This document shows, one piece after another, positions 53,760-61,480 of a stretch of DNA of 64,000 nt. Position 1 is the stretch's first letter, and each line of letters opens with the position of its first letter. The position numbers and the translations under genes were made by a program. Under the pieces are notes generated by a model, which was given only the letters and a program-made list of their open reading frames with translations, searched no databases and had not been told where the DNA came from. The DNA comes from Candidatus Thorarchaeota archaeon (GTDB lineage Archaea; Asgardarchaeota; Thorarchaeia; Thorarchaeales; Thorarchaeaceae), in NCBI GenBank assembly GCA_016933575.1, contig JAFGAR010000151.1, forward strand, positions 124,001 to 188,000, given 5' to 3'.

Positions 53760-54587
53760 ATGACACTTGATTTCTCAAAGGTCCGTTACATCTCACTGAT
53801 TCGAATGGAAGGTGGTGAGTCTGTTCTCAATATACCCTATGCAGAACTCACTGTGGACCCAGATCTTATCGCAGGTTTCGTGACAGCTGTAATTATCTTT
53901 GCTAAAACACCGATACGGACCATTCGCAAGGCTGCTTATGATATTCTCATTGAGGTTGGTAGAAGTGTTCTGGTACTTCTCGTTGTTGACCCGGTTCCTG
54001 ATGAAACTCCCTATAGAGAGAAGCTACAGAGGATTTTAGATGAAGTCGAATCACAACATGGAGAGAAACTTAGGCATTTTGAGGGCGATGTGAGACGATT
54101 TCGAGAATTCGCACTTACAGTTGTACGAGAATTTCCGTTTCAATCTGCTGACCTTAATATGGTTCCCGTCAAAAGAATGGATGGTATTCGTATTCCATTT
54201 CGGGTCGGTGCAGTGGATCGTGAGTTAGAACAAGTTGAGTCCTTCATTAATGGAAAACGAACAATTGCTGAGATTATGGATTTAATGGGTCTTTCTGATG
54301 ATGATGTATTGGCACTTATTTCAATATTAGCAAGGTATCGTTGGATTGAATTCAAACGTCGTCTGACGGAGAATGACATTTTGCGACGTATTGGTTGCCA
54401 GAATATCATTCTTGATCGTCTCAGGTCACAATATGGCAAAGCCTTAGAAGACCTGATGGCCAAATTTGATGGAAATGCAAAAATCGTTGATGTAACACAC
54501 TCATTGCCTTATGATAAGGATGCACTATGGTTTCTAATCAACAAACTTGTTGAAGTAGGATGTCTCTCAGTTGTTCATCCGACTTAG
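53760..54587 (+). CDS. longin-like N-domain protein with PqqD/wHTH-like domains (copy 2)
   Basis: 275 residues, homologous throughout to the preceding gene: VRYISLIRMEGGESVLNIPY, DPDLIAGFVTAVIIFA, FEGDVRRFREFAL in the N-domain, then VESFINGKRTIAEIMDLMG and AKFDGNAKIVDVTHSLPY in the repeats. Two-base spacing to copy 1 means tight coupling, so the products may form a heterodimer, as longin and roadblock platforms often do. Its last 4 bases overlap the convergent NifB-like gene. Confidence 0.65.
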   Translation: MTLDFSKVRYISLIRMEGGESVLNIPYAELTVDPDLIAGFVTAVIIFAKTPIRTIRKAAYDILIEVGRSVLVLLVVDPVPDETPYREKLQRILDEVESQHGEKLRHFEGDVRRFREFALTVVREFPFQSADLNMVPVKRMDGIRIPFRVGAVDRELEQVESFINGKRTIAEIMDLMGLSDDDVLALISILARYRWIEFKRRLTENDILRRIGCQNIILDRLRSQYGKALEDLMAKFDGNAKIVDVTHSLPYDKDALWFLINKLVEVGCLSVVHPT

Positions 54588-55414
54588 AGAATCCGATCAT
54601 TTCCTGGAATACCAACGACATCACTCCTGCATTGTTTGCAATGTGTGAATTGTTGGACATATTTAGCGGCAGTCTGACGAGCCAGCATTATTTCTTCTGT
54701 AGAAGGTGGTTTCAGATGTTTTGCATTACTAAAGGGCACGAGGGGAACTATGTTTTGTAGTTGTACTCCCTCCCCAGCAATTCTTCTAGCAAGCAATATT
54801 ATATCCTGATTATTTATCTCTGGGATGAGGATGCTATTCACTTTCACTGTTATGGATGAATCAATTGCGGCCCGTATCCCTTGTAGCTGCCTCTCAACTA
54901 TCTCTCTACCCATGGATAGACCTTTTTGAATTACGTTATCGATTCTTGCCCATTCATATAATTTCATTGCTATATTGGGACTGATTGCACTCATAGTCAC
55001 AGAGATGGTTGAAATTCCAAGCTCCACAAGTGCTTCTATTGATTCACTCAACAACACGCCATTAGTACTTAGACAGAACCTGAAGTCATATCCAAGTTCA
55101 ACTATCCCTTGCAGAGTTTCAAAGGTTTCTCTATTAGCCAAGGGTTCTCCTGGTCCTGATATGGCAGCGATTTTCAAACAAGGATTTTTCTCCTTCTCTA
55201 AACGAATTCTTCTAATCGCTTGAGATGGTTCCATTACATACGAGGAATATCCTGGTTTTGATGTATGACATGACGAACCATGACGGTGATCACAGAAGAT
55301 GCACTTGACATTGCAATCCCTAGCGACTGGGAGGTGTATCCGAGACCATAGATTATCTCGTGTCATCGAAAAACAGGGATGATGTGTAAATGGATATTGC
55401 TCTTGCGCTGTCAT
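54584..55414 (-). CDS. NifB-family radical SAM protein
   Basis: 276 residues of the SAM-only NifB type, which fuses two [4Fe-4S] clusters and inserts carbide to build NifB-co. The radical SAM motif is C34-C38-C41. Other NifB hallmarks are THHPCFS (His11, Cys14), Cys49 in SCHTSKPG, ISGPGEPLANRETF, FCLSTNG (Cys114) and the C-terminal HCKQCRSDVVG (Cys259, Cys262). All positions expected to hold substrate clusters are filled. The spacing C41-C49 is two residues longer than I recall for NifB. No other nif gene is present. It follows the roadblock gene after 6 bases. Confidence 0.82.
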   Translation of the reverse strand: MTAQEQYPFTHHPCFSMTRDNLWSRIHLPVARDCNVKCIFCDHRHGSSCHTSKPGYSSYVMEPSQAIRRIRLEKEKNPCLKIAAISGPGEPLANRETFETLQGIVELGYDFRFCLSTNGVLLSESIEALVELGISTISVTMSAISPNIAMKLYEWARIDNVIQKGLSMGREIVERQLQGIRAAIDSSITVKVNSILIPEINNQDIILLARRIAGEGVQLQNIVPLVPFSNAKHLKPPSTEEIMLARQTAAKYVQQFTHCKQCRSDVVGIPGNDRIL

Positions 55415-55420
55415 CGTAGA

Positions 55421-55813
55421 TCAAACATTCTGATGCAGTATCTTCCTGGCATCTCTTGCTGTACGTTTTGCGTCTGAGAAAATCAGTCCCAATGCAGCGT
55501 TTTCAGGAGCGGTTACTGTCAATATGTAATCTGGTGATATTGAAATAACAAGGGTTGTTCCAAAATCCCCCTGAATTATGATTGATTTCAGATCTCCCTG
55601 TCTTAGCTCCTTTACAGTTTGTTCTCCTGCTGCATGTATTCCTGCCACCATAGCAGCAACTGTGACCTCCTCAGTCCCTGCATGGAAGTGACTGACAAGA
55701 GGAAGTCCTTCTACTGAGAAGATGGCGGCGCCTAAGATTGGCGATTTATTTGATAGCTCTTTGAGCACTGCTCCCAGACTATCTCGAATTTTCATTGCAT
55801 TTGGATCTGCCAA
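55421..55813 (-). CDS. roadblock/LC7 domain protein
   Basis: 130 residues, one roadblock/LC7 (MglB-like) domain: long helix DSLGAVLKELS, strand LGAAIFSVEGLPLVSHF, helix VAAMVAGIHAAGEQTVKEL, strands SIIIQGDFGTTLVISISPDY and LTVTAPENAALGLIF, final helix. These proteins regulate small Ras-like GTPases; Asgard archaea have many. No GTPase gene is in the window. TTG start with GAGG 8 bases upstream. Coupled to the NifB-like gene, which is unexpected for this family. Confidence 0.82.
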   Translation of the reverse strand: MADPNAMKIRDSLGAVLKELSNKSPILGAAIFSVEGLPLVSHFHAGTEEVTVAAMVAGIHAAGEQTVKELRQGDLKSIIIQGDFGTTLVISISPDYILTVTAPENAALGLIFSDAKRTARDARKILHQNV

Positions 55814-55911
55814 TTATAACGCCTCGAATATTATCTCTCAATTATTTCCTGATAAGTCCTCACATTGCTAAGCTACAAATAAAGCTAATGAGGATAGGTA
55901 ATTGTAGCAAT

Positions 55912-56946
55912 TTAACCAATCAAACGGACTGAAGTCACAGTATCACTGTGTAGGGTCGAGGTTGGCAGTTTCATTACCTTGAGAACATTCTCTGCTTTGT
56001 CACCCAAATCAGCTTCTTTCAACATGTCGACAAACTCAAAACCTGTCGTTATAATCAGTCCTTTTACAGGTCGCCCATTTCTCATTGATTCAAGCAATTC
56101 ATCAACTGTGTATAACCTGCATTTGAGGTCAAGGTCTTTCTGTTTTTCCAAATGGCTGATTCCTTTCTTAGCAATCCCTCTATTCTCGCGTTGTTCACTA
56201 GTATACGCTCTTCTTCTATACATTGACTTTAGTCTTGTGAGTCCCCTCTCAATAAGCTCTTGTGCATTAAGATTCCTTCCATATATTGATTCAACGCTTT
56301 TCATAGTGGTAGTCACTAGCCAAGCTGTTCCATATGCAGATTGATAACGCATTGCTTTGAGAAGTTCTGATTCACTTAATAGAGTGAGTGACCGATATCC
56401 TTTGTACTCTATTGAAATTGTCCAATCCGGAGATTCATGATGGACCATGAGATCTGGAGTGAGTCCTTCTCCAGTCGAAGGGACAGACGTTGTCACATCT
56501 GGGAAGAGATGCATAATCAGTGCAAGGAATGCTTCGTGAAACATATTATGTCTGAGATTTCTTGCTTCCTGAGGATGCCTCATTCCAGCATCTCTGTAGA
56601 GCACAGGCATCTCGACTTTTTGTCCTGTTTTGCTTCTAACATCTGATTTGGTTGTAAGGCGGCCTCTGGAATGATTCAGCTTGACTAATCTTATTGCTGC
56701 TTCATAACCCATGAGATCGAACGCAACAGCTCCGATGTTCGTTTTCTTTGTACCTGAATCCTCGGAGGCTCTGCGTTTTGCTTCGTCTTGAGCCCAATCC
56801 GCAACATCTTGAGCATCATCGCCAAGAAGATTAAAGATTGATCGAAGTTTTTCGTTCAGGTTGTATCTCTTCACATGATTCCTTATTTCAATATTTAATT
56901 TCACTTGCTTTGCCAATACTTCTCTCTCACGTATTATTGTGGACAA
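55912..56946 (-). CDS. PD-(D/E)XK-like nuclease of the topoisomerase VI operon
   Basis: 344 residues from TTG, directly after the TAA of the coiled-coil gene, with AGAGGG as ribosome site. The core TPDLMVHHESPDWTISIEYKGYRSL (about residues 165-190) fits PD-x(n)-E-x-K, the metal site of restriction-enzyme-like nucleases. Flanking helices and a basic stretch (MYRRRAYTSEQRENRGIAKKG) suit DNA binding. It is the last gene of the topoisomerase VI B-A-coiled-coil-nuclease operon, so a role in break processing or recombination is plausible. Activity is inferred. Confidence 0.68.
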   Translation of the reverse strand: MSTIIREREVLAKQVKLNIEIRNHVKRYNLNEKLRSIFNLLGDDAQDVADWAQDEAKRRASEDSGTKKTNIGAVAFDLMGYEAAIRLVKLNHSRGRLTTKSDVRSKTGQKVEMPVLYRDAGMRHPQEARNLRHNMFHEAFLALIMHLFPDVTTSVPSTGEGLTPDLMVHHESPDWTISIEYKGYRSLTLLSESELLKAMRYQSAYGTAWLVTTTMKSVESIYGRNLNAQELIERGLTRLKSMYRRRAYTSEQRENRGIAKKGISHLEKQKDLDLKCRLYTVDELLESMRNGRPVKGLIITTGFEFVDMLKEADLGDKAENVLKVMKLPTSTLHSDTVTSVRLIG

Positions 56947-57624
56947 TTACCCTCTTCTAAGTATGTCCTTTGTAAGTGTTACTTCATCACTATCCTCGTC
57001 CACTTTTACGAGTTCTGCATTTGCAAGGTCGTATACTGCCTTCCTTACAACTGCTGGCATGATTCCACTACCTGAAGCAATATTCTTACGAGTTATGGCT
57101 GTCTTGACATCGTGCAGAGTATAGAGGATTCTTGCATGAGGTTTGCCGTAGAAGACTGTTTCAATCAAAGTAATATAGATTGCAAGCAAATCGCTTAGGT
57201 CTACCTTCTCCTGCAATGCTTCTTTTTCAGCGGATGCTTCTCTATAGAGTTCAGATACTCTCTGTAGCTGTTCATTAATCTCATCTAGCTCTCGTTTGAA
57301 ATCATCACGTTCCTTTCGAATAGCATCAATCTCTTCACTCTTTGAAGCACTAGCATCTTCGAGTTGCTTCTTTAGGGTCTTATTCTCATTAGATAATGTA
57401 TCTAACTTACTCTCTGCTTTTTCCTTGTCACTTGCTACCTTCTCAAGTTCGCTTTCAAGTCTCTTTAGTTTCTCTTCAGCGGCCCATGCCTTTTCTTCAG
57501 ATTCTCGTTTTCCTGCTCTGAGTTCCTCACCTTCACTCTGGAATTTATCACTTTCATCAAGTAGAGTTACAATGGTGCTCTTGAACTCGTCAAGTAATTC
57601 TAACAGTTTCTCCCTATCGGTCAT
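56947..57624 (-). CDS. coiled-coil protein with C-terminal winged helix in the topoisomerase VI operon
   Basis: 225 residues from ATG 57624 with GAGGAG 10 bases upstream. Residues 1-135 are a long charged coiled coil (EEKLKRLESELEKVASDKEK, KKQLEDASASKSEEIDAI). The last 80 residues form a wHTH (ITLIETVFYGKPHARILYTL, ITRKNIASGSGIMPAVVRKA, DLANAELVKV). It could dimerise and bind DNA, linking topoisomerase VI to the nuclease that follows with no intergenic base. Confidence 0.75.
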   Translation of the reverse strand: MTDREKLLELLDEFKSTIVTLLDESDKFQSEGEELRAGKRESEEKAWAAEEKLKRLESELEKVASDKEKAESKLDTLSNENKTLKKQLEDASASKSEEIDAIRKERDDFKRELDEINEQLQRVSELYREASAEKEALQEKVDLSDLLAIYITLIETVFYGKPHARILYTLHDVKTAITRKNIASGSGIMPAVVRKAVYDLANAELVKVDEDSDEVTLTKDILRRG

Positions 57625-57663
57625 GATAGTGACACTCCTCACTTTTTGTCAGCACTCCGAGCT

Positions 57664-58809
57664 TTATATCAGTTTCACATCGAAGGACGAAGTCTTCTCT
57701 TTGAGGTATTTGATGTAGAGTTCCTTCAGATCTGCCAGTGGGAATCCAAAAGCTTTGAATGCTTCAAGCTCTCCCTTTCGTTTTTTCTTGAGCATGATAT
57801 CATTCTCTCTATTGAGCACTGAATCTTGGCTGATTGCAGGTATGTTCTTGTTTTGCTGGGCACATTTCAAATCAGCTTTTGTCATAGATTCTAAGGAGTG
57901 CTCGATATCTCTTAACATTCCTTTTCTACCCCAGAAATCATCTGTGGTCAATCCAAGAAGTTGAGCCTCTGGGGTTGCTAGTCCTTGGATGTTGGCTAAT
58001 TCAATTGAATTGCTCTTTATTGTTGAGAAGATACGGAGCGACCATGGTGACATGTCAACTAACACGAATATTGGCACTTCTCGATCTGCCAGACGCCTAA
58101 TCCATGCTCTCATGTTTCTACCTGGTTGGCCAAATAATGAACCAACTCCTATCTTGAGACCCTCTGCAAGTCCCAATTCGATGAGATTCCTTGACATTGC
58201 TTCTTTTTCAACAAAAACAGCAGCATCAATATTGATGTCATGAATCTTCACATCAAATGGTCTGCTTGAGATAAACCAGCCATATTCACCTGCTGATGCA
58301 CAATTGAGTCTTTTTCCAGACATGTCTGAGAGTGTCACATCACCATAGAAGGTGCCTTTTGGAGAACTCACGACACCAAATTCCTCACGTGGTACAGATG
58401 ACCCACCTAGTCGGATGATCCGTTCACATAAGTTGATGAGGCGATTGGTTTCTGTCTGGTCTGTTATCTTCAAGACATCCTGCACATGTTTTACTTTGTG
58501 CATGTAATAGAAGTCTCTCAGGCTCATTGACATATTTTGTTCGAGATGTTCCTTGAATCTGGAGAGTCCATAGATAAGGCCTGCAATCGTCTTTGCACTC
58601 TCGACTTTTCTTCCATCAATGAATGATGGCGATTCATCGATGTGCACGTATCCCTTCTCCTCCAAAAAATCCACATTCTTCTTTGACGATCCGTAATAAC
58701 CAATCTCTGGAAATACTCCATCATTGATAGTGTCTACTAGAGTTACGAGGACTCCATCAATAAATTCCAAGACATCAGCAGTTGACATCTCTGATATCGA
58801 CCGATTCAT
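57664..58809 (-). CDS. top6A: DNA topoisomerase VI subunit A (Spo11-like)
   Basis: 381 residues, the DNA-cleaving subunit. The winged-helix catalytic site is SLRDFYYMHK with the DNA-linking Tyr102. The Toprim domain has the metal Glu201 (VFVEKEAM) and then VDMSPWSLRIFS, where the usual DxD is D252-M253-S254: the second Asp is a Ser. The end SIELANIQGLATPEAQLLGLT is family-typical. Overlaps the B gene as ATGA, so A and B are co-translated. Two genes follow in the operon. Confidence 0.9.
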   Translation of the reverse strand: MNRSISEMSTADVLEFIDGVLVTLVDTINDGVFPEIGYYGSSKKNVDFLEEKGYVHIDESPSFIDGRKVESAKTIAGLIYGLSRFKEHLEQNMSMSLRDFYYMHKVKHVQDVLKITDQTETNRLINLCERIIRLGGSSVPREEFGVVSSPKGTFYGDVTLSDMSGKRLNCASAGEYGWFISSRPFDVKIHDINIDAAVFVEKEAMSRNLIELGLAEGLKIGVGSLFGQPGRNMRAWIRRLADREVPIFVLVDMSPWSLRIFSTIKSNSIELANIQGLATPEAQLLGLTTDDFWGRKGMLRDIEHSLESMTKADLKCAQQNKNIPAISQDSVLNRENDIMLKKKRKGELEAFKAFGFPLADLKELYIKYLKEKTSSFDVKLI

Positions 58810-60344
58810 TCCTCATTCCCTCCTTCTATTCCAAGAAGTCTATTCAGAGATACTTCTTTCCCTGTTGCATTACTGAGTGTATGTGTCATGAATTGGTAGT
58901 AAGTAACCAGTTTGGACTCACGTCGATGTTCTCTCTGAACTCTGTTACGTTTTCGAAGTTTATCATTGAGTTCTCTCAGACAATCCTTGAATCCAAGATC
59001 TATCTCTCTCCGTACGACATCAACATCAGCAATGTACTCTTTTCCTATTGTTTTGTAAGGAATTTTCGTCGAGCAGATATGGATTGTAAATGTCAATGGA
59101 TCCTCCAACCTAAGTCCATAATTCTTTAGATTGAGGTCTCTCACCACTCTATATGCTACATCAGATCTTTCATCATATAAGAGTGGAATCCGGTTTGCAA
59201 ATCGAATGATATTCATGCCAGGGCTTAGTTGACCCCCGTAAGCCACACCAGTCTCAATGATAAATGGATGTCCTTCATAGACGTTTGCTTGTCTCTGTCT
59301 AAATACAACGAACTCTGGTGCTAGTCTCTCAATCCCTGCCATAAGCACATCAGTTCCTACTGGTGAGAGTGATTTTGATGATGGCGGGAGAAATCGGTCA
59401 AAACTCTCCATGCAATTCATCATTCGTACTAATTCCTCTTGTGTCAGAGTTCTTGGATTGATATCTTGATCTAGTTGTGCATATTCCAGGAACTCATTAG
59501 CTTTCATCTCACCAACCCGTTGAAATGAACTCATGAGAAATGTTTTCAGAGTCTTCTTCTTTGTAACCGCAATCATTCGTTTAAGCATCTCAACATCAAT
59601 ACCACGAGGATGTGGCTTTGTCTTAGCGGGAGGTCTTGGTATCTTCTCAATCACTCGTTTGAATTTGAGTAATTCACCATCAGGAGTTTCAAAGAGTATT
59701 GAGGCATAGGGAACAATAATTGCAGTTTGCGTGAAATAATCAATGATTCTTCGCTTACTTCTAAGCCAGTCTCCTTGAAGCCAAAAAGAGACCATGGTTC
59801 CACTCTCATCTCTTGCCTTGAGTACTTTCTCTTCTTCGATAATGATTGGTTGATTCTTCTCAATGTCAAGCTGCATTTCCAATCGATAACCAAACTCACT
59901 ACCTTTCTGTCCCGTGACAATCTCGATTGGTCTCTGTGTAGTGACTTGTCCGTAGAGAAGCGCTAGACTTCCGCCAAGACCAAATGTACCTCTGCTCTGC
60001 CGATGCATGAATTTGGTACCAGTCAGCATTTTACCTAATAATCGTGGGATTGCCTCTCGCTTCATTCCAGTTCCATTATCTTTTACTATCAACTCGAAAA
60101 TCTCAGGTCCTTGACCTATGAGATCTATCACCGAGCTATCTTCTTCTCGTCTAAGAAGGGCCGTAATTTCAGGTAGGACTCTTGCATCTTCACAAGCATC
60201 AAGGCTATTCTCAACAATCTCTCTCACTGCAACATAGAGTGATCTTGCTGGATTGTCAAAACCCGCAATGGCCCGGTTCCGGTAGAACCAAGCTGATACA
60301 GAGAGTTCAACGATATCTTGACTGGTACTTTTCGGTGTAAGCAA
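58806..60344 (-). CDS. top6B: DNA topoisomerase VI subunit B
   Basis: 512-residue ATPase subunit of the A2B2 type IIB topoisomerase. GHKL motifs: VREIVENSLDACEDA (N-box, near residue 39), KDNGTGMKREAI (G1, near 91) and RGTFGLGGSLALLYG (G2, near 118). Then an H2TH-like region (ERVGEMKANEFLEYAQLDQD) and the transducer with PFIIETGVAYGG and FANRIPLLYDE. Length is about right for archaeal Top6B. First gene of the operon; its stop overlaps the A start by 4 bases. Confidence 0.93.
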   Translation of the reverse strand: MLTPKSTSQDIVELSVSAWFYRNRAIAGFDNPARSLYVAVREIVENSLDACEDARVLPEITALLRREEDSSVIDLIGQGPEIFELIVKDNGTGMKREAIPRLLGKMLTGTKFMHRQSRGTFGLGGSLALLYGQVTTQRPIEIVTGQKGSEFGYRLEMQLDIEKNQPIIIEEEKVLKARDESGTMVSFWLQGDWLRSKRRIIDYFTQTAIIVPYASILFETPDGELLKFKRVIEKIPRPPAKTKPHPRGIDVEMLKRMIAVTKKKTLKTFLMSSFQRVGEMKANEFLEYAQLDQDINPRTLTQEELVRMMNCMESFDRFLPPSSKSLSPVGTDVLMAGIERLAPEFVVFRQRQANVYEGHPFIIETGVAYGGQLSPGMNIIRFANRIPLLYDERSDVAYRVVRDLNLKNYGLRLEDPLTFTIHICSTKIPYKTIGKEYIADVDVVRREIDLGFKDCLRELNDKLRKRNRVQREHRRESKLVTYYQFMTHTLSNATGKEVSLNRLLGIEGGNEE

Positions 60345-60417
60345 TAGGAGTCCTCCCGAGACACTCCTGACTCCTCTGTATTATCCTGCTATGAAGCATG
60401 GTATTATTCAGGCAACA

Positions 60418-61314
60418 TCAAAGGGTTGGTATCACAAGATAACCAACAAGAAGCATTGAAACAAGAGCAATTGTAAGAATAATCCATACTGGTTTACTCC
60501 AATCCTTCACCGTAGCTCCATCAAAAGGTTGGAAAGGAATCATATTGAATAGACCCAATACTGAATTGATAATGATTCCATATTTGATAAGGAGGAGTAC
60601 ATAGAGTCTGGTTAGATTAGCAAGGAATAATACACTGATTATCGCTCCAATGACCAATCCTGAGGCGATGATGAAATTGCTCAGCGGTCCAGCAAGATTC
60701 GCTTTTGCATTATGGTCTCTATTTGATGTACCACTTGTGTATACCGTTCCTGTTCCAAAAATGGGAATTGAAAATAGTATTGCAATGGCAGAGAGGTAGT
60801 ATCCCATTGTTGTCATCCTAAACTCTGACCACATTCCGTAATGTTGCGCTGTGAATTTGTGTGCCAGCTCATGCCCTATGAATGAGAGTATGAATATGGA
60901 GATCATACCTACAGGGAACCACCAATCTGGTCCTGTTATGAATGAATAGAATAGAATAAGAGCATTTACAATTCCAAATGGCGACCCAAGAATAGAGATA
61001 CCCACCAATGCCACTAAGATGACTGAAATTAGTAGGTCTCGTATTTCCATACGAGAGAATCGTGATCTTGATGAGGTTCGATGTTTCTTTTTCTTTTTTG
61101 GCATGATTGGAGACCATGTTCGATTTTCCTCAACATCATAGTCGTCATCCATCCCTAGTGAGCTAGATACTTTTCTCTTTGCATCTTCTCTCACTTTTTG
61201 AATACCTGGGCAACCATGACTCTCCGGTAGTCTATGTTCTCCACAGTACACACCATTGCAGTATGGGCAAGTGAAAGTAAGGTCTTCCTTCCCGCATAAA
61301 GAGCATGTTGCCAT
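60418..61314 (-). CDS. AN1-type zinc finger fused to site-2 protease-like membrane peptidase
   Basis: The N-terminal 40 residues are a perfect AN1 finger (C-x2-C-x8-C-x2-C-x4-C-x2-H-x5-H-x-C) as in eukaryotic stress-associated proteins. A basic linker (MPKKKKKHRTSSRSR) and about six membrane helices follow, with the M50 metalloprotease motif FIGHELAHKF near 150, GPLSNFI near 210 and NMIPFQPFDGATVKDWS near 265. It is an intramembrane protease with a cytosolic zinc finger that may recognise ubiquitin-like or other partners. ATG 61314 has GGGTG before it; 61326 is also possible. Confidence 0.85.
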   Translation of the reverse strand: MATCSLCGKEDLTFTCPYCNGVYCGEHRLPESHGCPGIQKVREDAKRKVSSSLGMDDDYDVEENRTWSPIMPKKKKKHRTSSRSRFSRMEIRDLLISVILVALVGISILGSPFGIVNALILFYSFITGPDWWFPVGMISIFILSFIGHELAHKFTAQHYGMWSEFRMTTMGYYLSAIAILFSIPIFGTGTVYTSGTSNRDHNAKANLAGPLSNFIIASGLVIGAIISVLFLANLTRLYVLLLIKYGIIINSVLGLFNMIPFQPFDGATVKDWSKPVWIILTIALVSMLLVGYLVIPTL

Positions 61315-61480
61315 TGAAACACCCATTAATTTGCTTTGTAATCGCAGTTTTTTGAAAATATATCCGTATTCCTAGCGGATTAATTTCACATTTTCTCATC
61401 ATGTGATAACTTTGACGCAAAGGCTTAAGTGATTGTTATTTCGAGCCCGATTTGGTTCCAGTGAATTGGAGAGATTTTCC

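Noticed and set aside
57296-57718. 140-codon plus-strand frame very rich in Ser and Leu
   Set aside because: It is the antisense of the coiled-coil part of the topoisomerase VI operon and shows only the complementary codon bias.
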